Origin: Sphaerotilus microaerophilus
GTDB lineage: Bacteria; Pseudomonadota; Gammaproteobacteria; Burkholderiales; Burkholderiaceae_C
Direction of reading: 5' to 3'
DNA length: 64,000 nt
Assembly: GCF_023734135.1 (NCBI RefSeq)
Contig: NZ_AP025730.1
Span: forward strand, 5,270,001 to 5,334,000
Position 1 is the first letter of the stretch. Each line of letters begins with the position of its first letter. A program made the position numbers and the translations under genes. Under the pieces are notes generated by a model. It was given only the letters and a program-made list of their open reading frames with translations. It did not search any database and was not told where the DNA came from. Below, in pieces: positions 47,228 to 56,396 of this stretch.

Positions 47228-47388
47228 AGAGCCTGTGGGGCCTTCGGGCGTGCCCGAAAAGCGCGCCACAACGGCCCCGATCTAGGCGCAAAGCACAGCC
47301 ATAGCCAGAGCTATGGCGAGCATTTGCAACGACGAGCGGGGGTGTTTTGGCGTGCAGGGCGGGCATGAGCGAGGGGCTCACAGGCTCT
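47228..47388. repeat. MITE-like 161-bp element between korA and korB
   Basis: Ten-base inverted repeats AGAGCCTGTG (47228-47237) and CACAGGCTCT (47379-47388) bound the segment. It contains a central perfect hairpin GCCATAGC-CAGA-GCTATGGC (47298-47317). The right arm runs into the korA stop codon, and the left end lies 32 bases from the korB ATG. No convincing target duplication is visible. Similar GCCATAGC hairpin segments recur, as I recall, in Burkholderiales genomes. Confidence 0.5.
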
Positions 47389-49301
47389 TAGTCCGGGTGC
47401 TTCAGGTGGGCCATCGCGGCCATCGCGGCGGCGGAACCGCGCTGTGCCGTGCCCGTGACCATGTTGGCGCGCGGGTAGGCGGGCAGCACGGCCATGGCGT
47501 GCACCGCGTCGGTGATGGCGCTGGTGATGTAGCGGGCGGTGATGGGCGTGCCGTCGTAGTGCAGGATGGGCACGAGCTGGGCGGGGTTGACGTCCAGCTC
47601 GTTGATCAGCAGGCTGCGCATCTGCGCATCGCGGTTCTGCTCGACGACGAAGACGGCGTCGTGCAGGCTGATGAAGTCGCGCACCGACTTGCTGAACGGG
47701 AAGGCGCGCAGGCGCAGCGCATCCAGGTGGATGCCGGTGCCGGCGAGCTTGCCCAGCGCCTCTTCCATCGACGGGCTGGTGGAGCCGAAGTAGATGACGC
47801 CCAGCCGCGTGGGCCGGTCGGCCTCGGTGAGGATGGGCTGGGGCACCAGCTTGGCGGCGGTGGCGAACTTCTTGAGCAGGCGCTGGACGTTGTAGAGGTA
47901 GTCCGGCCCGGCCTCGGAGTAGCGCGCGTAGGCGTCGCGGGTGGTGCCGCGGGTGAAGTAGGCGCCCTTGGTGGGGTGCGTGCCCGGGTAGGTGCGCCAG
48001 GGGATGCCGTCGCCGTCCACGTCCTTGTAGCGGCCGAAATCCTTGCCGGCCTCCAGCTCCTCGGCGGTCATGACCTTGCCGCGGTCGAGCTGGCGGCTGT
48101 CGTCCCACTTGAAGGGGTCGCACAGGCGCTGGTTCATGCCGATGTCCAGGTCGGTCATGACGAACACCGGCGTCTGCAGGCGATCGGCCAGGTCCAGCGC
48201 GGTGGCGGCGTGCTCGAAGCACTCGGCCGGGTCCTGCGGCAGCAGCATCACGTGCTTGGTGTCGCCGTGGCTGGCGTAGGCGCAGGCCAACAGGTCGGCC
48301 TGCTGGGTGCGGGTGGGCATGCCGGTGGAGGGCCCGCCGCGCTGCACGTTGATCAGCGTGACCGGGATCTCGGCAAAGTAGGCCAGGCCGAGGAACTCGG
48401 TCATCAGCGACACACCGGGCCCGGAGGTGGCGGTAAACGCCCGCGCGCCGTTCCAGGCCGCACCGATCACCACGCCGATGGCCGCCAGCTCGTCCTCCGC
48501 CTGCACGATGGCGTAGTTCTTCTTGCCGGTCTCGGGGTCGATGCGCAGCTTGGCGCAGTACTTCTCGAAGGCCTCCGGCACCGAGGTGGAGGGCGTGATC
48601 GGGTACCAGCCCGAGACGGTGGCGCCGCCCCAGACGCAGCCCATGCCGGCGGCGGTGTTGCCGTCCACGAAGATGCGGTCGCCCACTTGGTTGCTGCGCT
48701 CCACCTTGATGCCCACACGGTCGGCGTCCAGGTGCTCCTGGGCGAAGTTGCGGCCCAGCTGCAGCGCGCGCACGTTGGAGTCCAGCAGCTTCTCCTTGCC
48801 GCGGAACTGCTCGGCAAAGAGCTTCTCGATCTCCGCCGGGTCGATGCCCAGCAGCACCGACAGCGCGCCGACGTAGACGATGTTCTTGAACAGCTGGCGC
48901 TGGCGCGGGTCCTGGTAGGCGGCGTTGCAGATCTCGGTCAGCGGCATGCCGATGACGTGGATGTCGTCGCGGAAGGCGCTCGGAGGCAGCGGCCGGGTGC
49001 TGTCGTAGAACAGGTAGCCGCCCGGCTCCAGCTCGGCCACGTCGGCCTTCCAGGTCTGCGGGTTCATCGCCACCATCATGTCGATGCCGCCGCGCCGGCC
49101 CAGCCAGCCCTGCTCGGACACGCGCACCTCGTACCAGGTCGGCAGGCCCTGGATGTTGCTCGGGAAGATGTTGCGCGGGCTGACCGGCACGCCCATGCGC
49201 AGGATCGCCTTGGCGAACAGCTCGTTGGCCGAGGCGGAGCCCGAGCCGTTGACGTTGGCGAACTTGATGACGAAATCGTTGACGGCTTCGATGCGGTTCA
49301 T
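47388..49301 (-). CDS. korA: 2-oxoacid:acceptor oxidoreductase, fused gamma-alpha subunit
   Basis: 637 residues from ATG 49301, with AGGAGG seven bases before it; a GTG one codon upstream is the alternative. The N-terminal ~190 residues are a gamma domain (VNGSGSASANELFAKAILRMG), followed by the pyrimidine-binding alpha domain (SGWYPITPSTSVPEAFEKY, then ATSGPGVSLMTEFLGLAYFAEIPV). It pairs with korB to decarboxylate a 2-oxoacid, probably 2-oxoglutarate, to the acyl-CoA. The start overlaps the stop of the FAD/Fe-S gene by one base. Confidence 0.9.
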   Translation of the reverse strand: MNRIEAVNDFVIKFANVNGSGSASANELFAKAILRMGVPVSPRNIFPSNIQGLPTWYEVRVSEQGWLGRRGGIDMMVAMNPQTWKADVAELEPGGYLFYDSTRPLPPSAFRDDIHVIGMPLTEICNAAYQDPRQRQLFKNIVYVGALSVLLGIDPAEIEKLFAEQFRGKEKLLDSNVRALQLGRNFAQEHLDADRVGIKVERSNQVGDRIFVDGNTAAGMGCVWGGATVSGWYPITPSTSVPEAFEKYCAKLRIDPETGKKNYAIVQAEDELAAIGVVIGAAWNGARAFTATSGPGVSLMTEFLGLAYFAEIPVTLINVQRGGPSTGMPTRTQQADLLACAYASHGDTKHVMLLPQDPAECFEHAATALDLADRLQTPVFVMTDLDIGMNQRLCDPFKWDDSRQLDRGKVMTAEELEAGKDFGRYKDVDGDGIPWRTYPGTHPTKGAYFTRGTTRDAYARYSEAGPDYLYNVQRLLKKFATAAKLVPQPILTEADRPTRLGVIYFGSTSPSMEEALGKLAGTGIHLDALRLRAFPFSKSVRDFISLHDAVFVVEQNRDAQMRSLLINELDVNPAQLVPILHYDGTPITARYITSAITDAVHAMAVLPAYPRANMVTGTAQRGSAAAMAAMAHLKHPD

Positions 49302-51163
49302 CACGCAGCCTCCTTCGTGGGTTGGGCAGAGGCGGCATCACCCGATCCACCGCGTGGGCTTCGACACAGCGGGCCGGCCTGGGTCACCTTGAACAGGAAC
49401 TTCTGCATGTCCCAGGCGCCGGTGGGGCAGCGCTCGGCGCACAGGCCGCAGTGCAGGCAGACGTCCTCGTCCTTGACCATCACCCGCTTCGTCTTCAGCT
49501 CGGCCGAGACGTAGAGCGGCTCGGCCAGGTTCAGCGACGGGGCCTTGAGCCGGCCGCGCAGGTCGGCCTCGTCCCCATTGGCCACGAAGCTGATGCAGTC
49601 GGTCGGGCAGATGTCGGCGCAGGCATCGCATTCGATGCAGGCCGGTGCGCTGAACACCGTCTGCACGTCGCAATTCAGGCAGCGCTCGGCCTCGCGGATG
49701 GCTGTCTTGTAATCAAAGCCCAGCTCCACCTCCACGCGGATGCTCGCCAGCGCCTGCTCGGCCGCCGCCCAGGGCACCTTGTGGCGGGCATCGACGGAGA
49801 TGTCGTTGTCGTAGCTCCACTCGTGGATGCCCATCTTCTGCGAGACAAGGTTCACGGTCGGCGCCGGGCGCTGGGCGATGTCCTCGCCGCTCAGGAACTT
49901 GTCGATCGACACCGCCGCCTGGTGGCCATGCGCCACCGCGGTGATGATGTTCTTCGGCCCGAAGGCCGCGTCGCCGCCGAAGAAGACGTTTGGCAGGCTG
50001 GACTGCAGCGTCTGCTCGTTCAGTACCGGAAGGCCCCACTTGTCGAAGTCCACGCCGACATCGCGCTCGATCCAGGGGAAGGCGTTCTCCTGCCCCACCG
50101 CGATCAGCACCTCGTCGCAGGGGAAGAAGGCATCCGGCGCGCCGGTGGGGATCAGGCTGCGGCGGCCGCGCTCGTCGTACTTTGCCTCGACGATCTCGAA
50201 GCTCATGCCCACCAGGCGGCCGTCGGCGTGCACGAAGGCCTTGGGCACGTGGTAATTGATGATGGGGATGCCCTCGTGGATCGCATCCTCCTTCTCCCAG
50301 GGCGAGGCCTTCATCTCCTCGAAGCCCGAGCGCACGATCACCTTCACGTCACTCGACCCCAGGCGCCGCGCCGAGCGGCAGCAGTCCATCGCGGTGTTGC
50401 CGCCACCGAGCACGATGACGCGCTGGCCGACCTTGGACACATGGCCGAAGGACACGCTGGCCAGCCAGTCGATGCCCAGGTGGATCTGCGCGGCAGCCTC
50501 CTGCCGGCCGGGCACCTCCAGATCCCGCCCGCGCGGCGCACCGCTGCCGACGAAAACCGCGTCGTAGCCCTGGCCGAGCAGATCACGCAGCGAGTCGATG
50601 CGCGTGCCGCTGCGGAAGTTCACGCCCAGGTCGAAGATCCAGCCGCACTCCTCGTCGATCACGCTCTCGGGCAGGCGAAAGCGCGGGATCTGCGAGCGGA
50701 TGAAGCCGCCGGCCTTGGCCTCGCCGTCGAACACCGTCACGTCGTAGCCGACGGCTGCCAGGTCACGCGCCACCGTCATCGACGCCGGCCCGGCGCCCAC
50801 GCAGGCCACCTTTTTGCCGTTGCGCTGGGCGAAGCGCGGCATGCGGCCATGCACGTCGCCCTTCAGGTCGGCGGCAACGCGCTTGAGGCGGCAGATCGCC
50901 ACCGGTTCCGGATGCTCGCCGTTGGCCTCTTCCACCCGGCCGCGCCGGCAGGCGGGCTCGCAGGGGCGGTCACAGGTGCGCCCGAGCACGCCGGGGAAGA
51001 CGTTGGACACCCAGTTGACCATGTACGCATCGGCATGGCGGCCGGCGGCGATCAGGCGGATGTACTCGGGAACGGGGGTGTGGGCGGGACACGCCCATTG
51101 ACAATCGACGACTCGGTGAAAGTGAGCCGTGAGGGCCGGATCGGCCGCGCGGGTGGGCTGCAA
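49301..51163 (-). CDS. FAD/NAD(P)-binding oxidoreductase with 4Fe-4S clusters (electron-transfer subunit)
   Basis: 620 residues from a TTG at 51163, preferred because GGAG lies six bases before it; a GTG at 51199 is in frame upstream. It resembles the small subunit of glutamate synthase: N-terminal Cys motif CQWACPAHTP and CDRPCEPACRRG, FAD motif CVGAGPASMTVARDLAAVGYDV, NAD(P) motif VLGGGNTAMDCCRSARRLG and GGDAAFGPKNIITAVAHG. A C-terminal ferredoxin has CIECDACADICPTDC and CLHCGLCAERCP. It probably connects the 2-oxoacid oxidoreductase to NAD(P). First gene of the operon. Confidence 0.88.
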   Translation of the reverse strand: MQPTRAADPALTAHFHRVVDCQWACPAHTPVPEYIRLIAAGRHADAYMVNWVSNVFPGVLGRTCDRPCEPACRRGRVEEANGEHPEPVAICRLKRVAADLKGDVHGRMPRFAQRNGKKVACVGAGPASMTVARDLAAVGYDVTVFDGEAKAGGFIRSQIPRFRLPESVIDEECGWIFDLGVNFRSGTRIDSLRDLLGQGYDAVFVGSGAPRGRDLEVPGRQEAAAQIHLGIDWLASVSFGHVSKVGQRVIVLGGGNTAMDCCRSARRLGSSDVKVIVRSGFEEMKASPWEKEDAIHEGIPIINYHVPKAFVHADGRLVGMSFEIVEAKYDERGRRSLIPTGAPDAFFPCDEVLIAVGQENAFPWIERDVGVDFDKWGLPVLNEQTLQSSLPNVFFGGDAAFGPKNIITAVAHGHQAAVSIDKFLSGEDIAQRPAPTVNLVSQKMGIHEWSYDNDISVDARHKVPWAAAEQALASIRVEVELGFDYKTAIREAERCLNCDVQTVFSAPACIECDACADICPTDCISFVANGDEADLRGRLKAPSLNLAEPLYVSAELKTKRVMVKDEDVCLHCGLCAERCPTGAWDMQKFLFKVTQAGPLCRSPRGGSGDAASAQPTKEAA

Positions 51164-51366
51164 GGTGGTCTCCGTCAAAGGCCGACGACGGGACAGCACC
51201 CGCGAACCACGGGTCGCCCGGCCGGGCCCGAATCACTTGTGGCGAAGATCCTACGCCGCTGGCGAAGGTGCGAGAACCGCTTCGCTGCCAAGGCGCGACA
51301 AAGGGTTGTCCCGATTGCAGCGATCTTGACGAAGGACAGGTTCGCAGGCGAACCCTGCCGCAGTTA

Positions 51367-51381
51367 AACTAAGGGTTAGTT
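51367..51381. promoter_or_regulatory. candidate operator of Phd/VapC operon
   Basis: AACTAAGGGTTAGTT is a perfect inverted repeat with six-base arms (AACTAA/TTAGTT) around GGG, 17 bases before the antitoxin ATG. The position and size suit the autorepression site of a Phd/VapB antitoxin. Confidence 0.5.
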
Positions 51382-51398
51382 CACCCTGGTTCAATACC

Positions 51399-51650
51399 AT
51401 GCTCACCGTCAACGTTCACGATGCCAAGACCCGGTTGTCCCGGCTGCTCGCTGAAGTGGAGAAAGGCGAATCGGTCGTGATCGCCCGCGCGGGGCGCCCC
51501 ATCGCCACCCTGACGGCTTACCAGCCACCGGCCAGGCGCGTCGCGTCGCCCGGCAGCATGGCCGGCAAGATCGCGATGTCCGATGACTTTGACGAGCCGC
51601 TGGATGACCTCTTCGATGCATTGAAGCCCGGCGATGCGCCTGCTGCTTGA
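51399..51650 (+). CDS. Phd/YefM-family antitoxin
   Basis: 83 residues. Phd-family N-terminal DNA-binding fold: MLTVNVHDAKTRLSRLLAEV, then GESVVIARAGRPIATLTAY. The C-terminal part (DDFDEPLDDLFDAL) is the usual toxin-wrapping region. It neutralises the PIN toxin encoded with a 17-base overlap downstream. Confidence 0.92.
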   Translation: MLTVNVHDAKTRLSRLLAEVEKGESVVIARAGRPIATLTAYQPPARRVASPGSMAGKIAMSDDFDEPLDDLFDALKPGDAPAA

Positions 51651-52017
51651 CACGCACCTTCTTCTCTGGTGGCTCGGCTGGCCGCAGCGTCTGCCGGCCG
51701 CAGCCAGGCAGGCGGTGGAAACAGCCGATCAGATCTACGTCAGCCATGCCTCTTTGTGGGAGATGGCGATCAAATGCAGCCTGGGCAAACTGACCGTTGA
51801 CCTGCAGGCGCTGTGCCGGCAAATCGAGGTGGACGGCTTCGAATGGCTGCCGATCTCGGCCCCGCACCTGTTGGCGGTGGCGGCGCTGCCACCGCATGAC
51901 GATCACAAGGATCCCTTCGACCGCCTGCTCGTGGCCCAGGCATTGACCGAACCGCTGCTGCTGCTGACCGCCGACGCCAAGCTGGCACGCTACGGATCCG
52001 TGGTTCGCCTGGTGTAG
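51634..52017 (+). CDS. vapC: VapC-type PIN-domain toxin
   Basis: 127 residues. PIN-domain acidic residues are in place: LLLDTHLLLWW near the N-terminus, ASLWEMAIKCSLGKL with Glu, and HKDPFDRLLVAQAL followed by LLTADAKL. This is the subgroup usually paired with Phd antitoxins. It should be a site-specific RNase held in check by the antitoxin. Confidence 0.92.
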   Translation: MRLLLDTHLLLWWLGWPQRLPAAARQAVETADQIYVSHASLWEMAIKCSLGKLTVDLQALCRQIEVDGFEWLPISAPHLLAVAALPPHDDHKDPFDRLLVAQALTEPLLLLTADAKLARYGSVVRLV

Positions 52018-52091
52018 GGGCCCGCTTGACCGCACCTGAGGGGGCTGGGGACGTTTCCCGCCGAACGGGGGGCGTTCCCTAGAATCCCCCG

Positions 52092-55000
52092 ATGACCTTC
52101 GTCCACCTGCGCACCCACACCGAGTTCTCTGTCGTCGACGGCACCCTGAGGGTGGACGATGCCGTCAAGGCGGCGGCCAGCGACGGCCAGCCGGCGTTGG
52201 CGATCACCGACCTGGCCAACCTGTTCGGCGGCGTGAAGTTCTACAACGCGGCGCGCAAGAAGGGCGTCCAGCCGATCCTCGGCGCGGACATCTGGCTGGA
52301 GCCGGAGGTCGCCGGCCCCGCCGGCGAGCCGCGCCAGGCCAGCCGGCTGCTGCTGCTGGTGCAGAACAAGACCGGCTACCTGAACCTGTGCGAGCTGCTG
52401 TCGCGCGCCTGGGTGACCAACGTGCAGCGCAACCAGGCCTGGGTGACCTGGCAGAACCTGGCCGAGCTGTCGGAGGGCCTGATCGCGCTGTCCGGCGCCC
52501 CGATGGGCGGCACCGGCCAGGGCGGCGCCATCGCCGCCGCCGCGGCGCAGGGCGACACGGAGCGCGCCGAGGCGCTGGCACGGCGGCTGGCGCAGATCTT
52601 CCCGCGGCGCTTCTACCTGGAGCTGCAGCGCGCCGGCCTGCCGGGCCAGGAGGCCTGGGTGCGCGCCGCGGTGCCGCTGGCCGCGAAGCTGGGCCTGCCG
52701 GTGGTGGCCACGCACCCGATCCAGTTCCTGGAGCCGGACGACTTCGAGGCGCACGAGGCGCGCGTGTGCATCGCCGAGGGCGAGACGCTGGCCAACCCGC
52801 GGCGCGTCAAGCGCTTCACGCGCGACCAGCACTTCAAGACCGCGGCGCAGATGCAGGCGCTGTTCGCGGACATCCCCTCTGCGCTGGCCAACACGGTCGA
52901 GATCGCCCGGCGCTGCAGCCTGACGCTGGTGCTGGGTAAGCCGCAGCTGCCCAACTTCCCGACCCCGGACCTGCCCGACGGCACGAAGATGCCGATGGAG
53001 TCCTACTTCCGCGAGCTGTCCTTCGAGGGGCTGGAGCAGCGGCTCGCGCTGCTCTTCCCGGACGTGGCCAAGCGCGATGCCGAACGGCCCCGTTATGTAG
53101 AGCGGCTGGAGTTCGAGCTGGGCACCATCATCAAGATGGGCTTCCCGGGCTACTTCCTGATCGTGTCGGACTTCATCCGCTGGGCCAAGGCCAACGGCTG
53201 CCCGGTGGGACCAGGCCGGGGCTCGGGCGCCGGCTCGCTGGTGGCCTACGCGCTGTCGATCACCGACCTGGATCCACTGCAGTACAACCTGCTGTTCGAG
53301 CGCTTCCTGAACCCGGAGCGGGTGTCGATGCCCGACTTCGACATCGACTTCTGCCAGGGCAACCGCGACCGCGTCATCGACTATGTGAAGGACCGCTACG
53401 GCCGCCCCGCGGTGAGCCAGATCGCCACCTTCGGCACCATGGCCGCCAAGGCGGCGCTGCGCGACATCGGCCGGGTGCTGGGTATGGGCTACGGGCATGT
53501 GGACTCGATCGCCAAGCTGATCCCCGCGCCGCCGGGCAAGACGGTGACGCTGGCCAAGGTGCCGGAAAAGCCGGACGACAAGCTGATCTACGCCCGCCAG
53601 GAAGCCCCGGAGCTGGACCAGCGCGAGGCCGCCGAGGAAGAGGTGGCCGAGCTGCTGGCGCTGGCCACGCGGGTGGAAGGCATGGTGCGCAACATCGGCA
53701 TGCACGCCGGGGGTGTGCTGATTGCGCCGGGCAAGATCACCGACTTCTGCCCGCTGTACCAGCAGCCCGGCAGCGACAGCGCGGTCAGCCAGTACGACAA
53801 GGACGACGTCGAGGCCATCGGCCTGGTGAAGTTCGACTTCCTGGGCCTGGCCACGCTGACCATCCTGGAGCTGGCGAAGGACTTCATCGTCGCGCGCCAC
53901 GCGGACCAGGCGAATTTCGCCTTCGAGACCCTGCCGCTGGATGACGCGGCGGTCTACAAGCTGTTCTCCGACGGCCTGACCGAGGCGGTGTTCCAGTTTG
54001 AATCCGGCGGCATGCAGCGCATGCTCAAGGACGCCCGGCCGAGCCGGCTGGAGGACCTGATCGCGCTGAACGCGCTGTACCGCCCGGGCCCGATGGACCT
54101 GATCCCGACCTTCGTGGCGCGCAAGCACGGCAAGGAGGTGGTCGAGTATCCGCACCCGCTGACCGAGGCCGTGCTGGCCGAAACCTACGGGATCATGGTC
54201 TACCAGGAGCAGGTGATGCAGACCGCCCAGGTGCTGGGCGGCTACAGCCTGGGCGGCGCGGACATGCTGCGCCGCGCCATGGGCAAGAAGAAGGCCGAGG
54301 AGATGGCCGAGCACCGCGCCATCTTCCGCAAGGGCGCGGCGGAGAAGGGCATCGGCGAGGCCAAGGCCGACGAGGTCTTCGACCTGATGGAGAAGTTCGC
54401 GGGCTACGGCTTCAACAAGTCGCACGCCGCCGCCTACTCGCTGCTCGCCTACCACACGGCCTGGATCAAGGTGCACTACACGGCCGAGTTCTTCGCGGCC
54501 AACATGACCATCGAACTCGACGACACCGACAAGCTGAAGGTGCTGCGCGACGATGCGATGAAGCACTTCCGCGTCGCCTTCGAGGCGCCGGATGTCAACC
54601 AGGGGGTCTACCGCTTCGAGCCGGCCCCCGGGAAGGCGGGCGACCGGCTGATCCGCTATGGCCTGGGCGCCATCAAGGGCACCGGCCAGGGCGCGATCGA
54701 GGCGATCGTGGAAGCCCGCACCGAGGGCGGGCCGTTCAGGTCCATCTTCGACTTCGCCGCGCGGGTGGACCGCAAGCGCATCAACAAGCGCGTGGTGGAG
54801 GCGCTGATCAAGGCCGGTGCCTTCGACAAGCTGCACCCCAAGGGCCTGGACGGCCGCGCCGAGCTGCTGGCCAGCGTGGGCCTGGCCTTCGAGTACGCCG
54901 ACACCCAGGCCGCGCACGCCTCGCAGGGCGGGCTGTTCGACATGTTCGGCGACGGCGACGACAACCACGGCAGCTCCACCCAGGAGCCCGAGTACAACGC

Positions 55001-55685
55001 CGCAGACACCTGGGACGTCCGGACCCGGCTGGGCCATGAGAAGGTGGCGATCGGCTACTTCTTCAGCGGCCACCTGTTCGACCAGGTGGGCGCCGAGGTG
55101 CGCCAGTTCGTCAAGCGCGAGGTGGCCGACGTGTCCGACAGCCGCGATCCGCAGACGCTGGCCGGCGTGGTCAGCGACCTGCGCATCGTCAACGGCAACC
55201 GCGGCAAGGTGGCGATCTTCAAGCTCGACGACAAGTCGGGCTCGATCGAGGCCGTCGTCGCCGAGGAGCTGCTCAACGCCAACCAGGCGCTGCTCAAGGA
55301 CGACGAGGTGCTGATCCTGCAGGGCAAGGCCCAGCCGGACCGCTTCAGCGGTGGCATGCGCTTCAACGTGCTGCAGATCCTGGACCTGCCCGCTGCGCGC
55401 TGCCGCCATGCGCGCTTCCTGCGGGTGCCGGTGCAGGGCCTGGGCAGCACGCCGATGGCGCCGCTGGAGCAGATCCTGCGGGACTTCCCGGCCAAGCGAC
55501 TGGACAGCCCGGAGGGCCCGCTGCTGCAGGGCACCCCGGTGCGGCTGCTGGTGCAGCGCCCGGGCGCGGTCGGCGAGGTCGACCTGGGCGACGCCGGGCG
55601 CTTCTACCCCAGCGACCCCGCGCTGGCGATGTGGCGCAGCGCCACCCAGGGCAGCTGCACGCTGGTCTACGCCGAACCGTCCTGA
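52092..55685 (+). CDS. dnaE: DNA polymerase III alpha subunit
   Basis: 1197 residues, full length. An N-terminal PHP domain (FVHLRTHTEFSVVDG) is followed by the polymerase core with GPGRGSGAGSLVAYAL and the catalytic Asp pair in SMPDFDIDFCQGNRDR (about residues 415 and 417). Fingers and tandem HhH come next (YRPGPMDLIP, GGYSLGGADMLRRAMGKKK, AGYGFNKSHAAAYS), and a C-terminal OB-fold (LAGVVSDLRIVNGNRGKVAIFKLDD). It is the replicative polymerase catalytic subunit. No sign of DnaE2-type divergence. Confidence 0.98.
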   Translation: MTFVHLRTHTEFSVVDGTLRVDDAVKAAASDGQPALAITDLANLFGGVKFYNAARKKGVQPILGADIWLEPEVAGPAGEPRQASRLLLLVQNKTGYLNLCELLSRAWVTNVQRNQAWVTWQNLAELSEGLIALSGAPMGGTGQGGAIAAAAAQGDTERAEALARRLAQIFPRRFYLELQRAGLPGQEAWVRAAVPLAAKLGLPVVATHPIQFLEPDDFEAHEARVCIAEGETLANPRRVKRFTRDQHFKTAAQMQALFADIPSALANTVEIARRCSLTLVLGKPQLPNFPTPDLPDGTKMPMESYFRELSFEGLEQRLALLFPDVAKRDAERPRYVERLEFELGTIIKMGFPGYFLIVSDFIRWAKANGCPVGPGRGSGAGSLVAYALSITDLDPLQYNLLFERFLNPERVSMPDFDIDFCQGNRDRVIDYVKDRYGRPAVSQIATFGTMAAKAALRDIGRVLGMGYGHVDSIAKLIPAPPGKTVTLAKVPEKPDDKLIYARQEAPELDQREAAEEEVAELLALATRVEGMVRNIGMHAGGVLIAPGKITDFCPLYQQPGSDSAVSQYDKDDVEAIGLVKFDFLGLATLTILELAKDFIVARHADQANFAFETLPLDDAAVYKLFSDGLTEAVFQFESGGMQRMLKDARPSRLEDLIALNALYRPGPMDLIPTFVARKHGKEVVEYPHPLTEAVLAETYGIMVYQEQVMQTAQVLGGYSLGGADMLRRAMGKKKAEEMAEHRAIFRKGAAEKGIGEAKADEVFDLMEKFAGYGFNKSHAAAYSLLAYHTAWIKVHYTAEFFAANMTIELDDTDKLKVLRDDAMKHFRVAFEAPDVNQGVYRFEPAPGKAGDRLIRYGLGAIKGTGQGAIEAIVEARTEGGPFRSIFDFAARVDRKRINKRVVEALIKAGAFDKLHPKGLDGRAELLASVGLAFEYADTQAAHASQGGLFDMFGDGDDNHGSSTQEPEYNAADTWDVRTRLGHEKVAIGYFFSGHLFDQVGAEVRQFVKREVADVSDSRDPQTLAGVVSDLRIVNGNRGKVAIFKLDDKSGSIEAVVAEELLNANQALLKDDEVLILQGKAQPDRFSGGMRFNVLQILDLPAARCRHARFLRVPVQGLGSTPMAPLEQILRDFPAKRLDSPEGPLLQGTPVRLLVQRPGAVGEVDLGDAGRFYPSDPALAMWRSATQGSCTLVYAEPS

Positions 55686-55705
55686 CGCGCCGCGGGCAAA
55701 CGCCT

Positions 55706-55721
55706 GACCACGACTGGTCAC
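55706..55721. promoter_or_regulatory. inverted repeat after dnaE
   Basis: TGACCACGACTGGTCA has perfect six-base arms around CGAC. It lies 20 bases after the dnaE stop and 97 bases before the next gene. It could be a short terminator stem or an operator for the exported protein; there is no T tract. Confidence 0.3.
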
Positions 55722-55817
55722 ACAACTTTACCGGCCGGGGTCGGCGCAGCGGCCACCGCGGCCGTTGAGTGGTGCAGGGTCGCCGAGTGGTTCGGGCACC
55801 CGCCAAGGAGCTTGAAG

Positions 55818-56294
55818 ATGACGTTGTGGAAGACAGCCGCCGCGCTGGCCCTGGGCCTCGCCGCGGTGGTGCCCGCCCAGGCCGCCGTGGGCGTGTCGGT
55901 CGAGATCAGCCAGCCCGGCGTGTATGGCCGGGTCGACATCGGCCGGTTCCCGACGCCGGAAGTGGTGCTGCCGCGGCCGGTGATCATCCACCCGGCCCCG
56001 CCGCCCCGCGGCGCGCAACCCCGCCCGGCGCCGGAGCCGGTCTACCTGTGGGTGCCGCCAGGCCACCGCAAGAACTGGCGCCGGCACTGCGAGCGTTACC
56101 ACGCCTGCGACCACCCGGTGTACTTCGTGCGCGACGACTGGTACGACCGCGACGGCCCGGGACGTGAGCGTGGCCGAGATGGCCGCGAGGACCGCCGCGA
56201 CCGCGGCGATGACCGTGGGCATGGCCACGGGCGCGGGCACGGGCACGGGCACGACCGCAGCGATGACCGCGGGCACGGCCGGCGCGGCGATTGA
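55818..56294 (+). CDS. exported protein with basic Arg/Asp/Gly/His-rich tail
   Basis: 158 residues; AAGGAG seven bases before ATG 55818 fixes the start. A signal peptide ends near AQA (about residue 22). The middle part contains VSVEISQPGVYGRVDIGRFP and a Pro-rich stretch, then YLWVPPGHRKNWRRHCERYHACDHPVYFVRDDWY. The last ~45 residues are a low-complexity run of Arg, Asp, Gly and His (GHGHGRGHGHGHDR). This resembles small exported proteins common in Burkholderiales with no assigned role; metal binding by the tail is possible. Confidence 0.75.
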   Translation: MTLWKTAAALALGLAAVVPAQAAVGVSVEISQPGVYGRVDIGRFPTPEVVLPRPVIIHPAPPPRGAQPRPAPEPVYLWVPPGHRKNWRRHCERYHACDHPVYFVRDDWYDRDGPGRERGRDGREDRRDRGDDRGHGHGRGHGHGHDRSDDRGHGRRGD

Positions 56295-56329
56295 CGCATC
56301 GGCGCGGCTTCACCAGCCCATCCTCCGAG

Positions 56330-56352
56330 AAACCCGCCACGGCGGGTTTTTC
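56330..56352 (+). terminator. intrinsic terminator after exported-protein gene
   Basis: AAACCCGC-CACG-GCGGGTTT forms an eight-base stem with a tetraloop that runs into TTTTTT (56347-56352). It lies 36 bases after the stop codon and 45 bases before the patatin gene. Confidence 0.85.
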
Positions 56353-56396
56353 CTTGCAGGCGCACATGGGGCCGATCGCTGTCTAGACTGCGCAGC

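Noticed and set aside
47313..51367. Two long plus-strand frames opposite korA and the FAD/Fe-S gene
   Set aside because: Composition of antisense shadows; the minus-strand proteins have full cofactor motifs.
51990..55721. A 1243-codon open frame antisense to dnaE
   Set aside because: dnaE on the other strand is unmistakable; long antisense frames are a by-product of 70% G+C codon bias and this one has no domain or initiation signal.
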